This document shows, piece after piece, positions 22,601-34,219 of a DNA stretch of 64,000 nt. A program made the translations under genes and the position numbers. The first letter of the stretch is position 1, and the number at the start of each line of letters is the position of its first letter. The DNA is taken from positions 22,372,097 to 22,436,096 of the forward strand of contig NC_049905.1 in NCBI RefSeq assembly GCF_001411555.2. Direction: 5' to 3'. The stretch comes from Juglans regia. Taxonomy: Eukaryota > Streptophyta > Magnoliopsida > Fagales > Juglandaceae. The notes under the pieces were generated by a model. The model did not search any database. It saw only the letters and a program-made list of their open reading frames with translations, and had not been told where the DNA came from.

Positions 22601-25600
22601 GTGCCAAAGATGCCACAGTGGCTGAGGTCATGGGAATCTCGGGAGGGCGTATTCACTGGAATATCAATTTCTACCGGGCGGCACAGGATTGGGAGATGGG
22701 GAGTTTTGTAGATTTTTATAGTCTCTTATATTCCTTTCATCCGAACATCCAGCATGAAGATGGTTTGTGGTGGATTCTTGCAGGGAGAGGGGTGTTCACT
22801 GTTTGTTCCTTTTATAAGGTCCTCACACAAGAACTTGATACACAGTTTCCTTGGAGAAGGCTTTGGCGGGACAAGGCACCCCCCATAGCTTAATTTTTTG
22901 TGTGGACAGCCTCCTTAGGCAATATTCTTACCACGGATAATCTGAGAAAGAGGAGGGTAATCATTGCAGATTAGTGTTGCATGTGTAAAAGAGGGGGTGA
23001 GTCGGTGAATCATCTTCTTTTACATTGTAAGGTAGCTAGGACTCTTTGGAATGAGGTTTTCAAAAGAACGGACTTAGTGTGGGCTATGCCGGAGACCGTG
23101 GTGGAAACATAGGCGTGTTGGACTTCTATTCGAGGCATGCAACAGATCAAAGCAGTTTGGAAGATGATCCATATCTGTATTATGTGGTGCTTGTGGCAAG
23201 AGCGCAATGAGCGGACGTTTGAGGACAAAGAGAGATCGATGGCGGAGCTAAAAGTTTTCTTTTTTAGAACTCTTTGTACTTGGGCCATTGCTGTGGACTT
23301 TAATGGCATGGACCTTCATGATTTCTTAGTTTCTAATGCGCCTACTTAGATAGGGCATATGACTTTTGTAATTGGCAGTTTTTGCCCATTCTTTGATCAA
23401 TAATACTTGTTTACGCATAAATTTTTTTTTTCCTTTGTATACGTCCTGTGTACTTGAGCTTATGCCTCTTTCTTTGAATAAAAATTATTACTTATAATAA
23501 AAAAAAAAATTCATATCCTAATTTATGTACAAGACAGATTATATAAGTTTGGATCATAGAGTGGGATGGCTGCATACAATTATCCTTTTTTCTGTTTGTA
23601 TTTTGTTAAAAATTCAAACTGAGGTGGCTATGTCTAATTGAAACTGATTGCTGTATGATGCTCTTTCAGTTTCAGTATGATTCTCTAAAGAGAGAATCAT
23701 GTTGCTCTTTAATGCCACGTGGAATTTGGTTTTACTTGGTCTGCTTGAGTATTTTGGTTATCTGTGAGTGACAATATTTATTAATTTGTCAATTTTTGGT
23801 CTTTGTTGGGTTAGGATGTATTGCTATGTGGAGTTTATGCACGAAGAGAGGCTGTTTATGGGAATATTGATCATGCGAGAAGAGTGTTTGACATGGCACT
23901 GTCATTAATTGAAGGGCTTCCAGTGGTATGGTCTCTTTGTGGCAGAAAGCAAATTCTAGTCTACTGTGCTACTCCAAAAGCTGAATTTTTGTTTTGCCAA
24001 AAAATGATTTTTCTTTTTTGGGTTTGTAGAATAATTAGATTATTTTTCTGATCTTTGTAGCATGCATTTATCGATAGTAAACTAAGTCTGGTTTTGGACA
24101 GGTTGTACTTGCCAGTCTTGCCTACTAGTTTTCCCACTAGGCTACATACATCATGGAACACAACTTTTATCCTTATGTTTTTTCTAGGTTCCTACTAATT
24201 TGCATGTCAGTATTCTGAGTAAATAGAGTTGATGATTATATCAGACTGAAGCCTATTGTTTATATGCATTTGGCTGATAATTTGCCATGCGCCTACAAGA
24301 TAGCATGTTGTGCTAGGCCAAAAATTGTGCACAATGCTGCCAATGAGACTTGAAGTAACTAATATGTTATCTAAGGGGGAGACCATGTTGGTTAATGGTC
24401 TGTTTCTAAAACATCTCTGCCCTATTTGGTGCTTTGGTATATTTTTTCTGCCCTTAACCAAGTGTATTCATAATTATGACTCAAATATTGCTTTTTCATT
24501 TTGTTTCTATCTGGATATTCTTTTCATTTTATGATGTCACATTAAGATAGTGCAAGTCGTTCATTGCAAAATTGGAAATTACACATTAAAGTTGATATCC
24601 GAATTTCTTTCATGGATTTTCATTTTGTAAGTTATTTTATTCGTAAGTTATGACTCAGTTTTTGGTGTGTAAGCTATCAGGATAAGATATTGTATTAACT
24701 TTATTTATTTAATGGAACAGGAACTACGGTCTAGTGCTCCTCTTCTTTATCTTTGGTATGCTGAGGCAGAGCTTGCCAATAGTGGTGACTCATCATTTCG
24801 TGCGCTGCACATTTTGTCTTGCTTAGGAAGTGGTGCAACATACAGTCCCTTTAAAGGACAACCATCAAGTTTGCAACTTCTGAAAGCACGCCAAGGGTTT
24901 AAAGATAAAATAAGAATGATAAGATCTGCTTGGGCACGTGGTCTTGTAGATGATCCGTCCATTGCTCTCATATGTTCAGCAGCTTCATTTGAGGAGTTGA
25001 CCTCTGGATGGGCTGTTGGTATTGAAGTGTTAGACCAAGCTTTTGCAATCGTGCTTCCAGGTTATTTTTGTTTGCCTTGCACTTTATTGCCTCCTTTTCA
25101 ATCTCTATCATTTTCTCTCATAGTTAAATATATATGTTTTTCTCTGGTGAGAGTCAGTTTCTTGTTCCTCATCATAGTTCCGGCTTCATGTTTAGCAATT
25201 AATGCTTTGACACCTCATATTTTGTGGTTAAAAACTTCCCCTCAGGATTTGGCTCCAAGTGATTATTGGTAGGACTTGAAGGAATTTTTTTTTTTTTTGG
25301 CTTAAAATCAAGTGAATGAAAAAGAGGTAATGAGGAAAAGAGAAGGTTTGATTTTTGTTTCAATGATTCAAATGGAAAGAAACTCCTTTTGGGTTGGAGT
25401 ACGAGGCATGGACAAATACAGCAAATCTTAGTAAGTAGGACTGTGGACATATAGCAAATGCAAAATGAAATAATGCAAAAGTTTTTGTTCTTTTCGTACT
25501 ATAAGTTTGAAATATGCATGATTAAAACATTGACTTGCACTACTACAGAGCACAAGTAATAATTAGTCTTATGTTTAGTTTTATTACAACTTTTCTCACA

Positions 25601-25995
25601 AGTAAAATGAGATTGATTTTGCTGAACGTTTGGTGTCGTATTTAATTGACTGTCATCATCACTGGTGGAATTAAATTTATTCATATAACGGATCTAGACA
25701 TTTTGTCCCACTATGATTCAATTTATCAAGTTATACTTGTTGCTTTGTCACGAATATTGCAAATTACAGAAAGAAGAAGCCACAGTTATCAGCTTGAATA
25801 TTTGTTCAACTTTTATGTGAGGATGCTTCAGAGACATCAAGAGCAATCAAGCTTATCAAAAGTCTGGGAGTCGATCTCTCGGGGGCTGCAAATATATCCT
25901 TTCAGCCCAGAACTTTTTGGAGCTTTGGTGGAGATTGGCCTTATTTACACAACATCCAATAAGCTACGGTTGATGTTTGACAACTTCTGTCACAA
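15989..25995 (+). CDS. NRDE2: NRDE2 homologue (nuclear RNA-surveillance factor), internal exons only
   Basis: Six exons (15989-16610, 16781-16946, 19956-20313, 23815-23925, 24721-25060, 25770-25995) join in frame to 607 codons plus two bases, with no stops. All introns are GT-AG. Family knowledge: NRDE2 is a nuclear half-a-TPR (HAT) repeat protein that binds the exosome helicase MTR4. The call rests on characteristic segments such as LCRFEWQAGYLELSTALFQ, RRLFEHFWNSDGARVGE, plant-type tryptophan/acidic repeats (GWSTWLEKEEEN, TWTRWSEEE), LLRVILYEDVSEYLFSL and WYAEAELANSG. The amino-terminal MTR4-binding region and the last HAT repeats are absent. The upstream exons may lie left of the window. 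The downstream exon is not found between 25996 and the N gap. Introns hold transposons, listed separately, and otherwise nothing recognised. Confidence 0.85.
16611..16672 (+). repeat. (TC)n(AC)n microsatellite at an NRDE2 splice donor
   Basis: The first bases of the 170-base intron 16611-16780 are GTCTCTCT.., a TC run followed by an AC run (with two CG-containing interruptions). The repeat therefore includes the donor dinucleotide. The exon frame stays open through the repeat, giving serine-leucine then histidine-threonine repeats. Confidence 0.9.
16781..16946 (+). CDS. NRDE2: NRDE2 exon (YHSDGTPDREVDEQ..FFGGKISQ)
   Basis: The acceptor is ACATCTGCAG at 16780 and the donor is GTAAGTTC at 16947. 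The first two bases complete the glycine codon left open by the previous exon, and the last two bases (TA) are completed by C at 19956 to give tyrosine. It codes for the conserved helical block LLRVILYEDVSEYLF. Confidence 0.88.
17610..17915. mobile_element. MITE-like inverted-repeat element in NRDE2 intron
   Basis: The left end CGTCTCATATTGTTTGTCCA is mirrored by TGGATAAGCAATATGAGACA at the right (17 of 20 matching when reversed). The AT-rich 0.3-kb interior is non-coding and contains two GTTGCATGTTTT words. The ends resemble Stowaway-like plant MITEs, but I could not fix the target duplication. The rest of the 16947-19955 intron, apart from the LINE remnant at 19298, shows nothing recognised. 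Confidence 0.55.
19298..19414 (-). mobile_element. Very short LINE insertion with 9-base TSD
   Basis: A poly(T) run followed by GATAAGTAATAATCTTTATTG and the ACACAGGAAATATAC block is the last ~115 bases of the LINE family. ATAGAACTT flanks it on both sides (19289-19297 and 19415-19423). This is a clear target-primed insertion truncated almost at its tail. Confidence 0.85.
19956..20313 (+). CDS. NRDE2: NRDE2 exon (ICTNSSSWTDKILSLE..LKSDRQ)
   Basis: The acceptor is CCCCTGCCAG at 19955 and the donor is GTATTCATC at 20314. It is phase-compatible with both neighbours and ends on a codon boundary. It codes for about 119 residues rich in helices (LRNATLLCLNVFPRNYILEE), consistent with HAT repeats. 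Confidence 0.87.
21390..22425 (+). mobile_element. LINE ORF2 3' fragment, + strand
   Basis: Frames at 21398-21655, 21543-21902 and 21728-22039 encode the LINE region [14 protein letters not shown].. through LFWHDLWCG to the zinc-binding tail and [18 protein letters not shown]. It is most similar to the LINE inside the DEK1-intron copia (44447-46140). Several frameshifts are present. It has no A-tail: its 3' UTR stops at GTATACCTAGACAAG, where another LINE fragment begins. Confidence 0.8.
22426..23509 (+). mobile_element. Second LINE ORF2 3' fragment, + strand
   Basis: It joins head-to-tail with the previous fragment. The frame 22444-22893 (GLWKHIKRGWEVFHHHTRF.. to RRLWRDKAPPIA) is followed, after stops, by the zinc-binding region and LWQERNERTFEDKERS (23137-23349). 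It ends with a 3' UTR and poly(A) at about 23500-23509. The remainder of the 20314-23814 intron shows no other feature. Confidence 0.8.
23815..23925 (+). CDS. NRDE2: NRDE2 exon (DVLLCGVYARREAVYGNIDH..GLPV)
   Basis: The acceptor is GGGTTAG at 23814 and the donor is GTATGG at 23926. It has 37 codons, phase 0 at both ends. The block ARREAVYGNIDHARRVFDMAL is a typical HAT repeat helix pair. The next intron (23926-24720) shows no feature. Confidence 0.87.
24721..25060 (+). CDS. NRDE2: NRDE2 exon (ELRSSAPLLYLWYAEAELANSG..AIVLP)
   Basis: The acceptor is AATGGAACAG at 24720 and the donor is GTTATTTT at 25061. It has 113 codons plus one base. It holds the conserved HAT segment LYLWYAEAELA and SAASFEELTSGW. 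The following intron (25061-25769) shows no feature. Confidence 0.87.
25770..25995 (+). CDS. NRDE2: NRDE2 exon (RRSHSYQLEYLFNFYVRMLQ..DNFCHK), last one present
   Basis: The acceptor is CAAATTACAG at 25769 and the donor is GTAAGG at 25996. It contains a HAT pair (LEYLFNFYVRMLQRH, KVWESISRGLQIYPFSPELF). It ends two bases into a codon, so at least one further exon is required. None is seen before the N gap. Confidence 0.87.
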
Positions 25996-26136
25996 GTAAG
26001 GACTTTCATCCATATGTCTCTATGATTGTTAAGTCATTCTTTAAAATTCACAATTAATGCTATATGTTAGAAAATTTTATGAAAATACATTTATGTAAAG
26101 ATTTTAGAGCTCTAAGCCTCCCAACTCCTTAGCTTG

Positions 26137-28230
26137 ATTTTTTTTTTTTTTGATCAGTAAAAGATAGATATTATATATATGAATGAAATAAGTATAGCCC
26201 TACACAAGAAGTATACAAAAGTGCTCCTAAATACATTCTAAAACCGATAAATTAAAGACAAGAAATCCTGAACATTGTCCCCATGCAATACAATAGTGGA
26301 AAACCAACACATTGGAGTGTGGAAAAAAAATTCTTCAACTCGGTCATTGTGCATTCCTTATTTTCGAAGCAATGCGCATTCCTTATCTTCAAAGCAATGC
26401 GCATTCCTTTCTGTCTAAATACACCACATTATGTACAACGAAATCATCTTCCACCCTGCTGCCACTTGGTGACAGTCTTGCATCTTTGTCCAACAACCTA
26501 ACAAATCCACCACCCTCATAGGCATAGCCCAAGCAACATCAACCCTTTGAAAGATCTCATCCCATAATGCCCTTGTTACATCACAGTGTAACAAGAGATG
26601 GTCCACAGATTCTCCATTCTTCTTACACATGTAGCACCAATCCAACACTACACAACCTCTCTTCCTCAAATTGTCTGTGGTCAATATCTTCCTAAGAGTA
26701 GCATTCCAAATAAGAAAAGTTACTTTAGAAGGCACACGAGACTCTTCAAATATTCTTCCATGGGAAGGGAGTATTGTCCAGATGTGTTGTCAAGATGCTA
26801 TAATACGCCTTAACTGTACATATATTGTGATTATTAGACTTCCACTTCAACCTATCTTGCTATGCCATATGAGTCTCCGTGGAATATAATAAGCTGAAAA
26901 AAAACTGAAATACTAGGTAATTCCCAATCATGGAAATTCCTATTAAAAAGAAAATTCCACTAGTGCGTACCATGAGAAAATAACCGCACGTCTGCCACTG
27001 AGGCCTCCCTATTAGCTGCAATACAGTATAGAGCCGGAAAAATCCTTTCCAATGCCTGATCTCCACACCATACGTCTCGCTAAAATCTGATTTGATTGTC
27101 CTCACCAACTACAAAACGAATTTGATTTGCAAAGCATGACCACCCCTTCCTTATATACTTTCATAATCCCACACCGTACCCCCTTCTCACTTCATTAGAG
27201 CACCAACCACCCAACCCAATACCATATCTAGCGTCAATAATATACTTCCACAATGATCCCCCCTTCATATGATATCTCCAAAACCATTTTCCTAGTAAAG
27301 TTTTATTAAAAGTTCTCAAATTATACGCACCCAACCCCCCATTCACAACTGAGCCACATATAGTCTTCCAACTCACCAAATGAAATTTTTTCTCCTCCCC
27401 CATGCCTCCCCATAAGAACGCCTTAAAGAGTTTCTCCATTCTGTTTACCACCCCTATAGGCATAGGAAACAAAGATACAAAAATAAGTGGAGAGGTTAGT
27501 GAGAATACTCTTGATAAGAGTGAGGTGGCCCTCTTTTGATAAATACACCCATTTCCAGCTAGCAAACTTATTCTCTATCTTCTCCACCACCCCATCTCAT
27601 ATAGCTCTATTCTTGAAAGTTGCTCCCAACGGAAGGCCCAGATATTTCATTGGGAAAAAAGACACCTTACAATCCAGGAGGCTTGCTAAACTGTAAATAT
27701 TAGAGACTGCACCCACATGAATCATCTTAGACTTGCCTAGATTCACCATTAACCCTGACACTGCTTCAAAGCAGAGTAACAGTGCTCGTTGAGTTTGGAT
27801 GACTTCTATTTGCTTCGCAAAAAACTAACGTATCATCGGCAAAAAGAAGGTATGAGATGATAGTAGGGCCACCAGAACCATTACCCACCTAAAAGCCAGA
27901 TAAAAACCCTCCCCCAACAGCAGCCTGCACCATCCTAGTTAAAGCCTCTATAACTATAACAAAAAGAAGAGAGAGAGGATCTCCCTGCCACAGACCCTGC
28001 AAACTATCGAAAAAACCAGCCGGTGTGCAGTTAACCAGAACTGAGAACCGGACGGTTGAAATACAATGACGCATCCATGAAATCCACCTATCCCCAAAAC
28101 CACATCTCTCAAGCGAGTATAAGAGAAATTCTCAGTTCACGTGATCATATGCTTTCTCCATATCAAGCTTGCACAGAACACCTGAACCTCCCTCCCGTAA
28201 TCTGTGGTCCAAACACTCATTTGCAATGAG
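26137..28230 (-). mobile_element. LINE in the NRDE2 intron, cut by the N gap
   Basis: A T-run at 26137-26151 is the 3' tail. Going up, it carries the zinc-binding region (26735-26415), the middle region (27565-27161, GGLGAYNLRTFNKTLLGKWF..) and the RT core (28074-27889, [11 protein letters not shown]). Many stops mark it as old. It is closest to the LINE at 56781-62370. The sequence stops at CTCATTTGCAATGAG immediately before the Ns, the same LINE position at which copy 1 of the duplication breaks. Confidence 0.85.
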
Positions 28231-28330
28231 NNNNNNNNNNNNNNNNNNNNNNNNNNNNNNNNNNNNNNNNNNNNNNNNNNNNNNNNNNNNNNNNNNNNNN
28301 NNNNNNNNNNNNNNNNNNNNNNNNNNNNNN
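28231..28330. other. Assembly gap of exactly 100 N
   Basis: One hundred Ns, a common placeholder for a gap of unknown length between joined contigs. LINE sequence lies on its left and mid-LTR sequence on its right, with no biological junction visible. Confidence 0.98.
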
Positions 28331-29670
28331 GCGATTTAGTAAATGAGATTCTACTGTCTATTTTAATAGATGTTGTTATAATTATGCTATTAAAGTTATA
28401 GGTTGAAAATAGAGAAAATATGTTAAGAATATTTAAATGATATTAATATATTAGATTTCTCATATTATTTAATAATTATGTTAATAAATGAAAGTTATTT
28501 TAAGAATTTAAGTTTTATGACGTATTTAAATACTTCAAGTATTCTACTAAGTTTTAATGTGTTATCAGTATTTTAAGTAATTTAAATACTAAGAATTATC
28601 GATTTTAGTGTTAAACAAATATTGGTTTGACTATGTTTTAGAATTCCGAATTTAGTTAAGTAAAATATTAGCATTTATTTTAGTTCCAAACAATTTAGTG
28701 ATAGTTATTTATTGAATATAGGTCTCAAGTTACGAAGTATTATTCAAGAAGAAACGCATCGAGGTAAGTAAATTTGATCATAAATTAGGATCATCACAGT
28801 TAGCTTATATGTATGTATTATTCAAGCCAGTTCTTTGATAGCCATTATTTATGAACCGCTCATGTACAAGCATGTCATCCAGCATAGCATATGATCATGT
28901 CATTTCGCATCATGTTTCAGTTTCAGAAATTATAGTTATGTATGTATTATGTCATGCATCTCATGTGTATAAGACACATAAGCCATCTTAATTTCAAGTG
29001 TAAGATAAGTTCAGATCAGTTAATAAGATGGCCATTCAGATGCATGGTACCAATGCAGTCCAGTTTCAGGGTGGTGTGCAAGCCACGAACTCAGTCGTGG
29101 TCCACCATAGTATGCTAGAATACTATCAGCAGTTCCCCTTGCTGCAGCGGGATGTGGGGCTGGTGCACAACCTTACACACAGGGTTAAGTGTGTTGGCCA
29201 GTCAGATAAGTAAGATAAATCAGTCAGTTAGTTCAGATAATTCAGTCATACATAGCATAAGCATTAGCATGAACAGTCATGAATTTTAAGTTCAGCATGT
29301 AAGTTCTTATGAAAATTTTATGTTTATTATGTTTTCGTTATGATAGATTTCTTACTGAGTCATCGACTCATTTTAGTTTATTTTCATGTTTTTAATTACC
29401 CAGGTGAAGATGATGATTACGAGCAGGCAGGCCAGGAGTAGAAGGAGCATTTTAGTTTTGTTCAGACTTTTTAAAATAAAATGTCTCTTATGACGAATTT
29501 ATTCAGTTATTTTCTTTAATGTTTTTGGGAAGACATTTTTATTAGACCTTTTATTTCATAATAAATTATTTTAGTTTATTTTTCAATTGTGAAATTAGAA
29601 AATCGCTTGCCGGGTTTATTTTTATGAAAAAATACGTGACACACCTAGCCTACGGGAAGGGGGTGTTACA
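28331..29670. repeat. Gypsy-type LTR tail (copy 2)
   Basis: Same sequence as 1094-2434, ending GGGTGTTACA at 29670. Its left part is lost in the N gap. Most of the substitutions I noted between the copies cluster here (about 28890-29300). Confidence 0.7.
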
Positions 29671-30825
29671 GGAGGATTCTTGGTAGACAACCTCTACCTC
29701 CAATCAGAGAGGCATTTTCTGAAGTGAGACGTGAAGATTGTTGTCGGAATGTTATGCTAAAAGAAAAGGGGCTAATGGAACAGTGGAGAACTTGGCTTTG
29801 GTTGCTGCTAATCTTACTGTTTTGGCTGCTGCTAATGCCTCTGTACAGCAATCATATCCCAATCAAAAATCTCGAGTATGGTGTGACTATTGTAATAAGC
29901 CATGCCATACCTGAGAAATCTGCTGGAAACTACATGGAAAACCAGCAAATTGGATGAGCAGCAAACCTGGACCTGGAAACAACCAAGTGATTCCTAGAGC
30001 AAATGAAGCCCAAACCAATGTTCTAAGTTCAAAGCAGATGGATCATCTTCTTCAACTGCAGAAATCCAATCCGATATCTGGTACTTCTATTCTAGTTCCT
30101 TGGCCCAAACAGGTAATATGCCGAGTGCCTATTCTAGTTCTTTAGCTTTTGCACCATGGATTATTGATTCAGGCGCATCCGAACCTATGACCAATATTTC
30201 TCAATTGTTTCAATCTTATTATCCTTGTCCGGGTAATAAAAAGATTAGGATTGCAGATGGGAGTTTTTCATCCATTGCAGGAACAAGTTCAATTAGAATT
30301 TCCGGGAAAATAGAATTAAAATTTGTCCTTCATGCTCCTAAACTTACTTGCAATCTTCTGTTTTGTTAGTAGATTATCTTGTGATTCTAATTGTCGTATC
30401 ATATTCTTTGATTCTCACTGTGAATTTCAAGAGCAGAGCTCAGGGGCGATGATTGGCAATGCAAGGATGATCAATGGCCTTTATTATTTTCATGATACCC
30501 TATTAAGCAATAAACAAACTCAAGGCTTGAGTGATAGTACTAGTTCAATCCCTATTCGTGAACAAATAATGCTTTGGCATCTTAGATTAGGGCATCCTAA
30601 ATTTTCTTATTTAAAATATTTGTTGTCTAGTCTGTTTAAAAATTTGGATTGTACTTCTCTTCATTGTGACATTTGTCATTTATCAAAAAGTCATCGAGTT
30701 CCTTATAACTCAAAAGGCTACCGTGCATCAAAACCTTTTTATTTGATTCATAGTGATGTTTGGGGTCCCTCTACGGTTACTACCTTATCTGGAAAAAAAT
30801 GGTTTGTGATTTTTATAGATGATCA
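29671..30825 (+). mobile_element. Copia element 1, left part (copy 2)
   Basis: Counterpart of 2435-3589 with the same frames, protease motif and frameshifts. A single G-to-C change near 29814 is the only difference I noted. Confidence 0.85.
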
Positions 30826-30893
30826 TGTCAGCGGGAATGTAGTTTTCAGTCTACATATTTTAGTCATACCTTCCTTATTTAGCTTTCCTAATC

Positions 30894-30927
<34 letters not shown>

Positions 30928-31215
30928 CTTCCTTACTTAGACAGATCATGTTCCTTACTTAGACAGATTATGTAAATAGTCCTAGTTTGCTTTTATAGAC
31001 AGATTTGATTGCTGTAAAGTTGGCTTGATTCTAGCCTTGTATCACGCACACTTGTGCCTATATAATGAAAGGAAATCCTCAAAAAGGAGGTATTCAATCC
31101 AATTTGACATGGTTTCAGAGCCAAACCTTAGAAATATTTCGGGTTCTTCCTCGTGGAAATTTTTTTTCGTTGGTGGACACTAGTGCTACCATTGTCGGCA
31201 CTGTCTGTGTGAATT

Positions 31216-31401
31216 GTGGCCTTCGATTTTGCTGGGCTGTGCTATTTCTTGGCTTTCGGCAGGTTCTGTGAAGGGTTTGAGGTTTTCGGAACTTTCTGTG
31301 GTGGATTTGTGGCCTTCGATTTTGCTGGGCTGTTTTTTCTTGGCTTTTGGCAGGTTCTGTGAAGGGGTTGAGGTTTTCAGAACTTTCTGTGGTGGATTTG
31401 T
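31216..31401 (+). repeat. Tandem 93-base repeat in copia 2 leader (copy 2)
   Basis: Two units starting at 31216 and 31309, identical in arrangement to 3980-4165. Confidence 0.85.
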
Positions 31402-32148
31402 AGCTTTTTGGCAGTTTCTGTGAGTTGTTTTGGTTCCCGACATTTTTTGTTTTTTTGGTTCAAGGCAGTTCTCTTTTTTGGTTCTCGGCATTTTCAATTT
31501 TTGGTGTATTCTTTCTTGGCCGTTTTTTTATGAGCATCATGTCTTCACTCTTTTCATGTGAAATTCACAGGTAAGAATTATTCTGCCTGGGAATTTCAAT
31601 TTCACTTATTTGTTTTGAGGAAAGAATTCTGGGGTCATATAGATGGTAGTGATCCCACTCCTATTGAGCTTTCTAAATTGGCTCAGTGGAAAATAAAAAA
31701 TGCTAGGGTGATGACATGGATTTGAGGCTTTGTTGATCCTCTTATTATTCTTAGTCTGAGGCCATATAAGACTACTAAAACTATGCAGGAATACTTAAGG
31801 AAAGTGTATAATCAGGACAATTATACTCAACGTTTTCAGTTGAAGTACGAGATCGCCAGTTACACTCAGGGCGATCTCTCCATTCAAGATTATTTTTCTG
31901 GGTTTAATAATCTCTGGGGAGAATTTACTGACATGATTTATGCCAAGGTACCGAAAGAATCTCTCTGTTGTGCAGGAAGTTCATGAACAAAGCGAGATCA
32001 GTTTTTAATGAAGTTACGACCTGAATTTGAGGCCACTCGGTCCAACTTAATGAACCGTGCTCCATTGCCTTCTTTGGACGTTTGTTTTGGGGAGTTACTT
32101 CGTGAGGAGCAATGTCTTGCCACATAGGCCACTTATCAGCAAGACAAA

Positions 32149-32700
32149 ATGTTACCAAATGCAATGGCTTATGCGGCTCATGGGAAAGGCAAAGGACGCG
32201 ACATGCAGAAAGTTCAATGTTTCAGCTGCAAGGAATACGGCCATATTGCTGCTCATTGTGCAAGGAAATCTTGCAATTACTGTAAGAAGCCGGGGCATAT
32301 TATCAAAGAATGTCCTATACGTCCCCAGAATCGTCAAGCTAATGTTTATCAAGCCACTGTGAGTCCATCTACTTCCGCTAACTCTACTATTGTTGGTGAT
32401 TCATCTGCTCTTACTTCTGAGATGGTGCAACAAATGATTATTTTGGCATTTTCGGCTTTAGGGCTACAAGGTAAAGGTTCACTACCATCCTTATCTTGGC
32501 TTGTTGATTCTGGTGCGTCTAATCACATTACGAGTTCTTTTGACACTCTTAGCAATGTTCAGACTTATAATGGATTGTTGCATATTCAAATTGCTAATGG
32601 TAGTCAGTTACCTATTCATGTTGTTGGTGATGTTAATTCTACATTTATAGATGTTTTTGTATCTCCTGAGCTTTCTACTATTCTTATATCAGTAGGCTAG
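32149..32700 (+). pseudogene. Copia 2 gag C-terminus and protease (copy 2)
   Basis: 183 residues with two CCHC zinc knuckles and the VDSGASNHIT protease motif, the same translation as 4913-5464. Confidence 0.8.
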
Positions 32701-34219
32701 TTGGTTGATAATAACTGTGATGTTCGTTTTTCTCGTGATGGTTGTCTTGTGCAGGATCAGGTGACGGGGAAGATACTCGTGAAGGAGCCTAAAGTTGGAC
32801 GATTGTTTCCTCTACATTTTTCCATTCCTGTTGTTATTTCTTTAGCTTGTAACACTATACACAATAAGGGTGAAGTATGGCACAAACGGTTGGTCATCCT
32901 AACTCTGTTGTTTTATCTCATTTAATAAACCCTGGTTTGTTGGGTAATAAAGATCAATTTTCATCTCCTCTTTCTTTTGATTGCTCCACATGCAAATTAG
33001 GTAAAAGTAACTCCCTTTCATTTCCTTCTCATGGCATTCATGTTGACCGATGCTTTGATGTGATTCATAGTGGTGTGGGGAATTTCTCCTGTTATTTCAC
33101 ATGCGAATTATAAATACTTTGTTACTTTCATTGATGATTATACCAAGTATACCTAGATTTATTTTCTACGTTCTAAATCTGAGGTTTTCTCCATCTTTCA
33201 ACAATTCATCGCCTATGTTGAGACTCAATTCTCGTCAGGGATCAAAACTTTAAGGTCTGATTCAGGTGGCGAATATATGTCTCGTGAGTTTCATGAGTTC
33301 CCCCAACAAAAAGGCAATGTTTCTCAATGCTTTTGTCCTTATACACCTTAGCAAAATGGTGTGGTTGAACCGAAAAATCGGCATTTGTTGGATGTTGTTC
33401 GTACGTTATTGCTTCAGTCCTCTGTTCCGCCTAAATTCTGCCTAAATTCTGCAAAAATCAGTCGTTCTTTTCTACTCATGTTGAGTCTTTACCTGAGATG
33501 CATGTTTTGCCGCATTTTGATGACTTGACTTCTTCTCCTGACCGATTCAAACCTGGATTTGTGTATGAGCGACAACGACCAACTTTGCCCCTTCCTGAGC
33601 CTGATCTGCCACCTAACCCTACTCAAACTACCTCTTCTACGGGTGATCTAGACTTCCACACAGTTCCTCGCTGTTCGACAAGAGTATCTCGTCCCCTTGA
33701 TCGGTATGGTTTTTCACATACCTCTCTCCATGCTACTTTGTCTTCCATTCCCATTCCATTAGGTTATTCTGAGGTAGTTAAACATGAATGTTGGCATTAG
33801 GTGATGGCTAAAGAACTTCGGGCTCTCCAAGACAATCACACATGGGATGTTGTTCCTTGTCCCGCTACTGTTAAGGCCATTGGTTGCAAGTGGGTTTACT
33901 CAATTAAGTTACGTTCTGATGGAACTCTGGATTGGTACAAGGCACGGTTGGATACTCGGATTTGTTGGGTATATTTGATGAATGGAAAATCTAAAGTTGA
34001 AATATTATTCAAGAATTGTTATAGTATGATCAAAAATCAATTTCATACAAAAATAAGCATACTTCGTACAGATAATGGTACATAATATTTCAACCAAGTT
34101 TTGGGAAATTTTTTGAAACAAAGAGGGATTCAACACAATCCACATGTCGTGACACCTCACAACAAAATGGCATTGTTGAAAGACAAAATCGTCATTAACT
34201 TGAGGTTGCACGGGCTATA

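Larger units (their letters stand above)
30826..33952 (+). mobile_element. Copia element 2 nested in copia 1 (copy 2)
   Basis: Counterpart of 3590-6716, with the same LTR start, primer site (31110-31122) and abrupt end in RT. I noted only one C-to-T change, near 31501. Confidence 0.85.
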
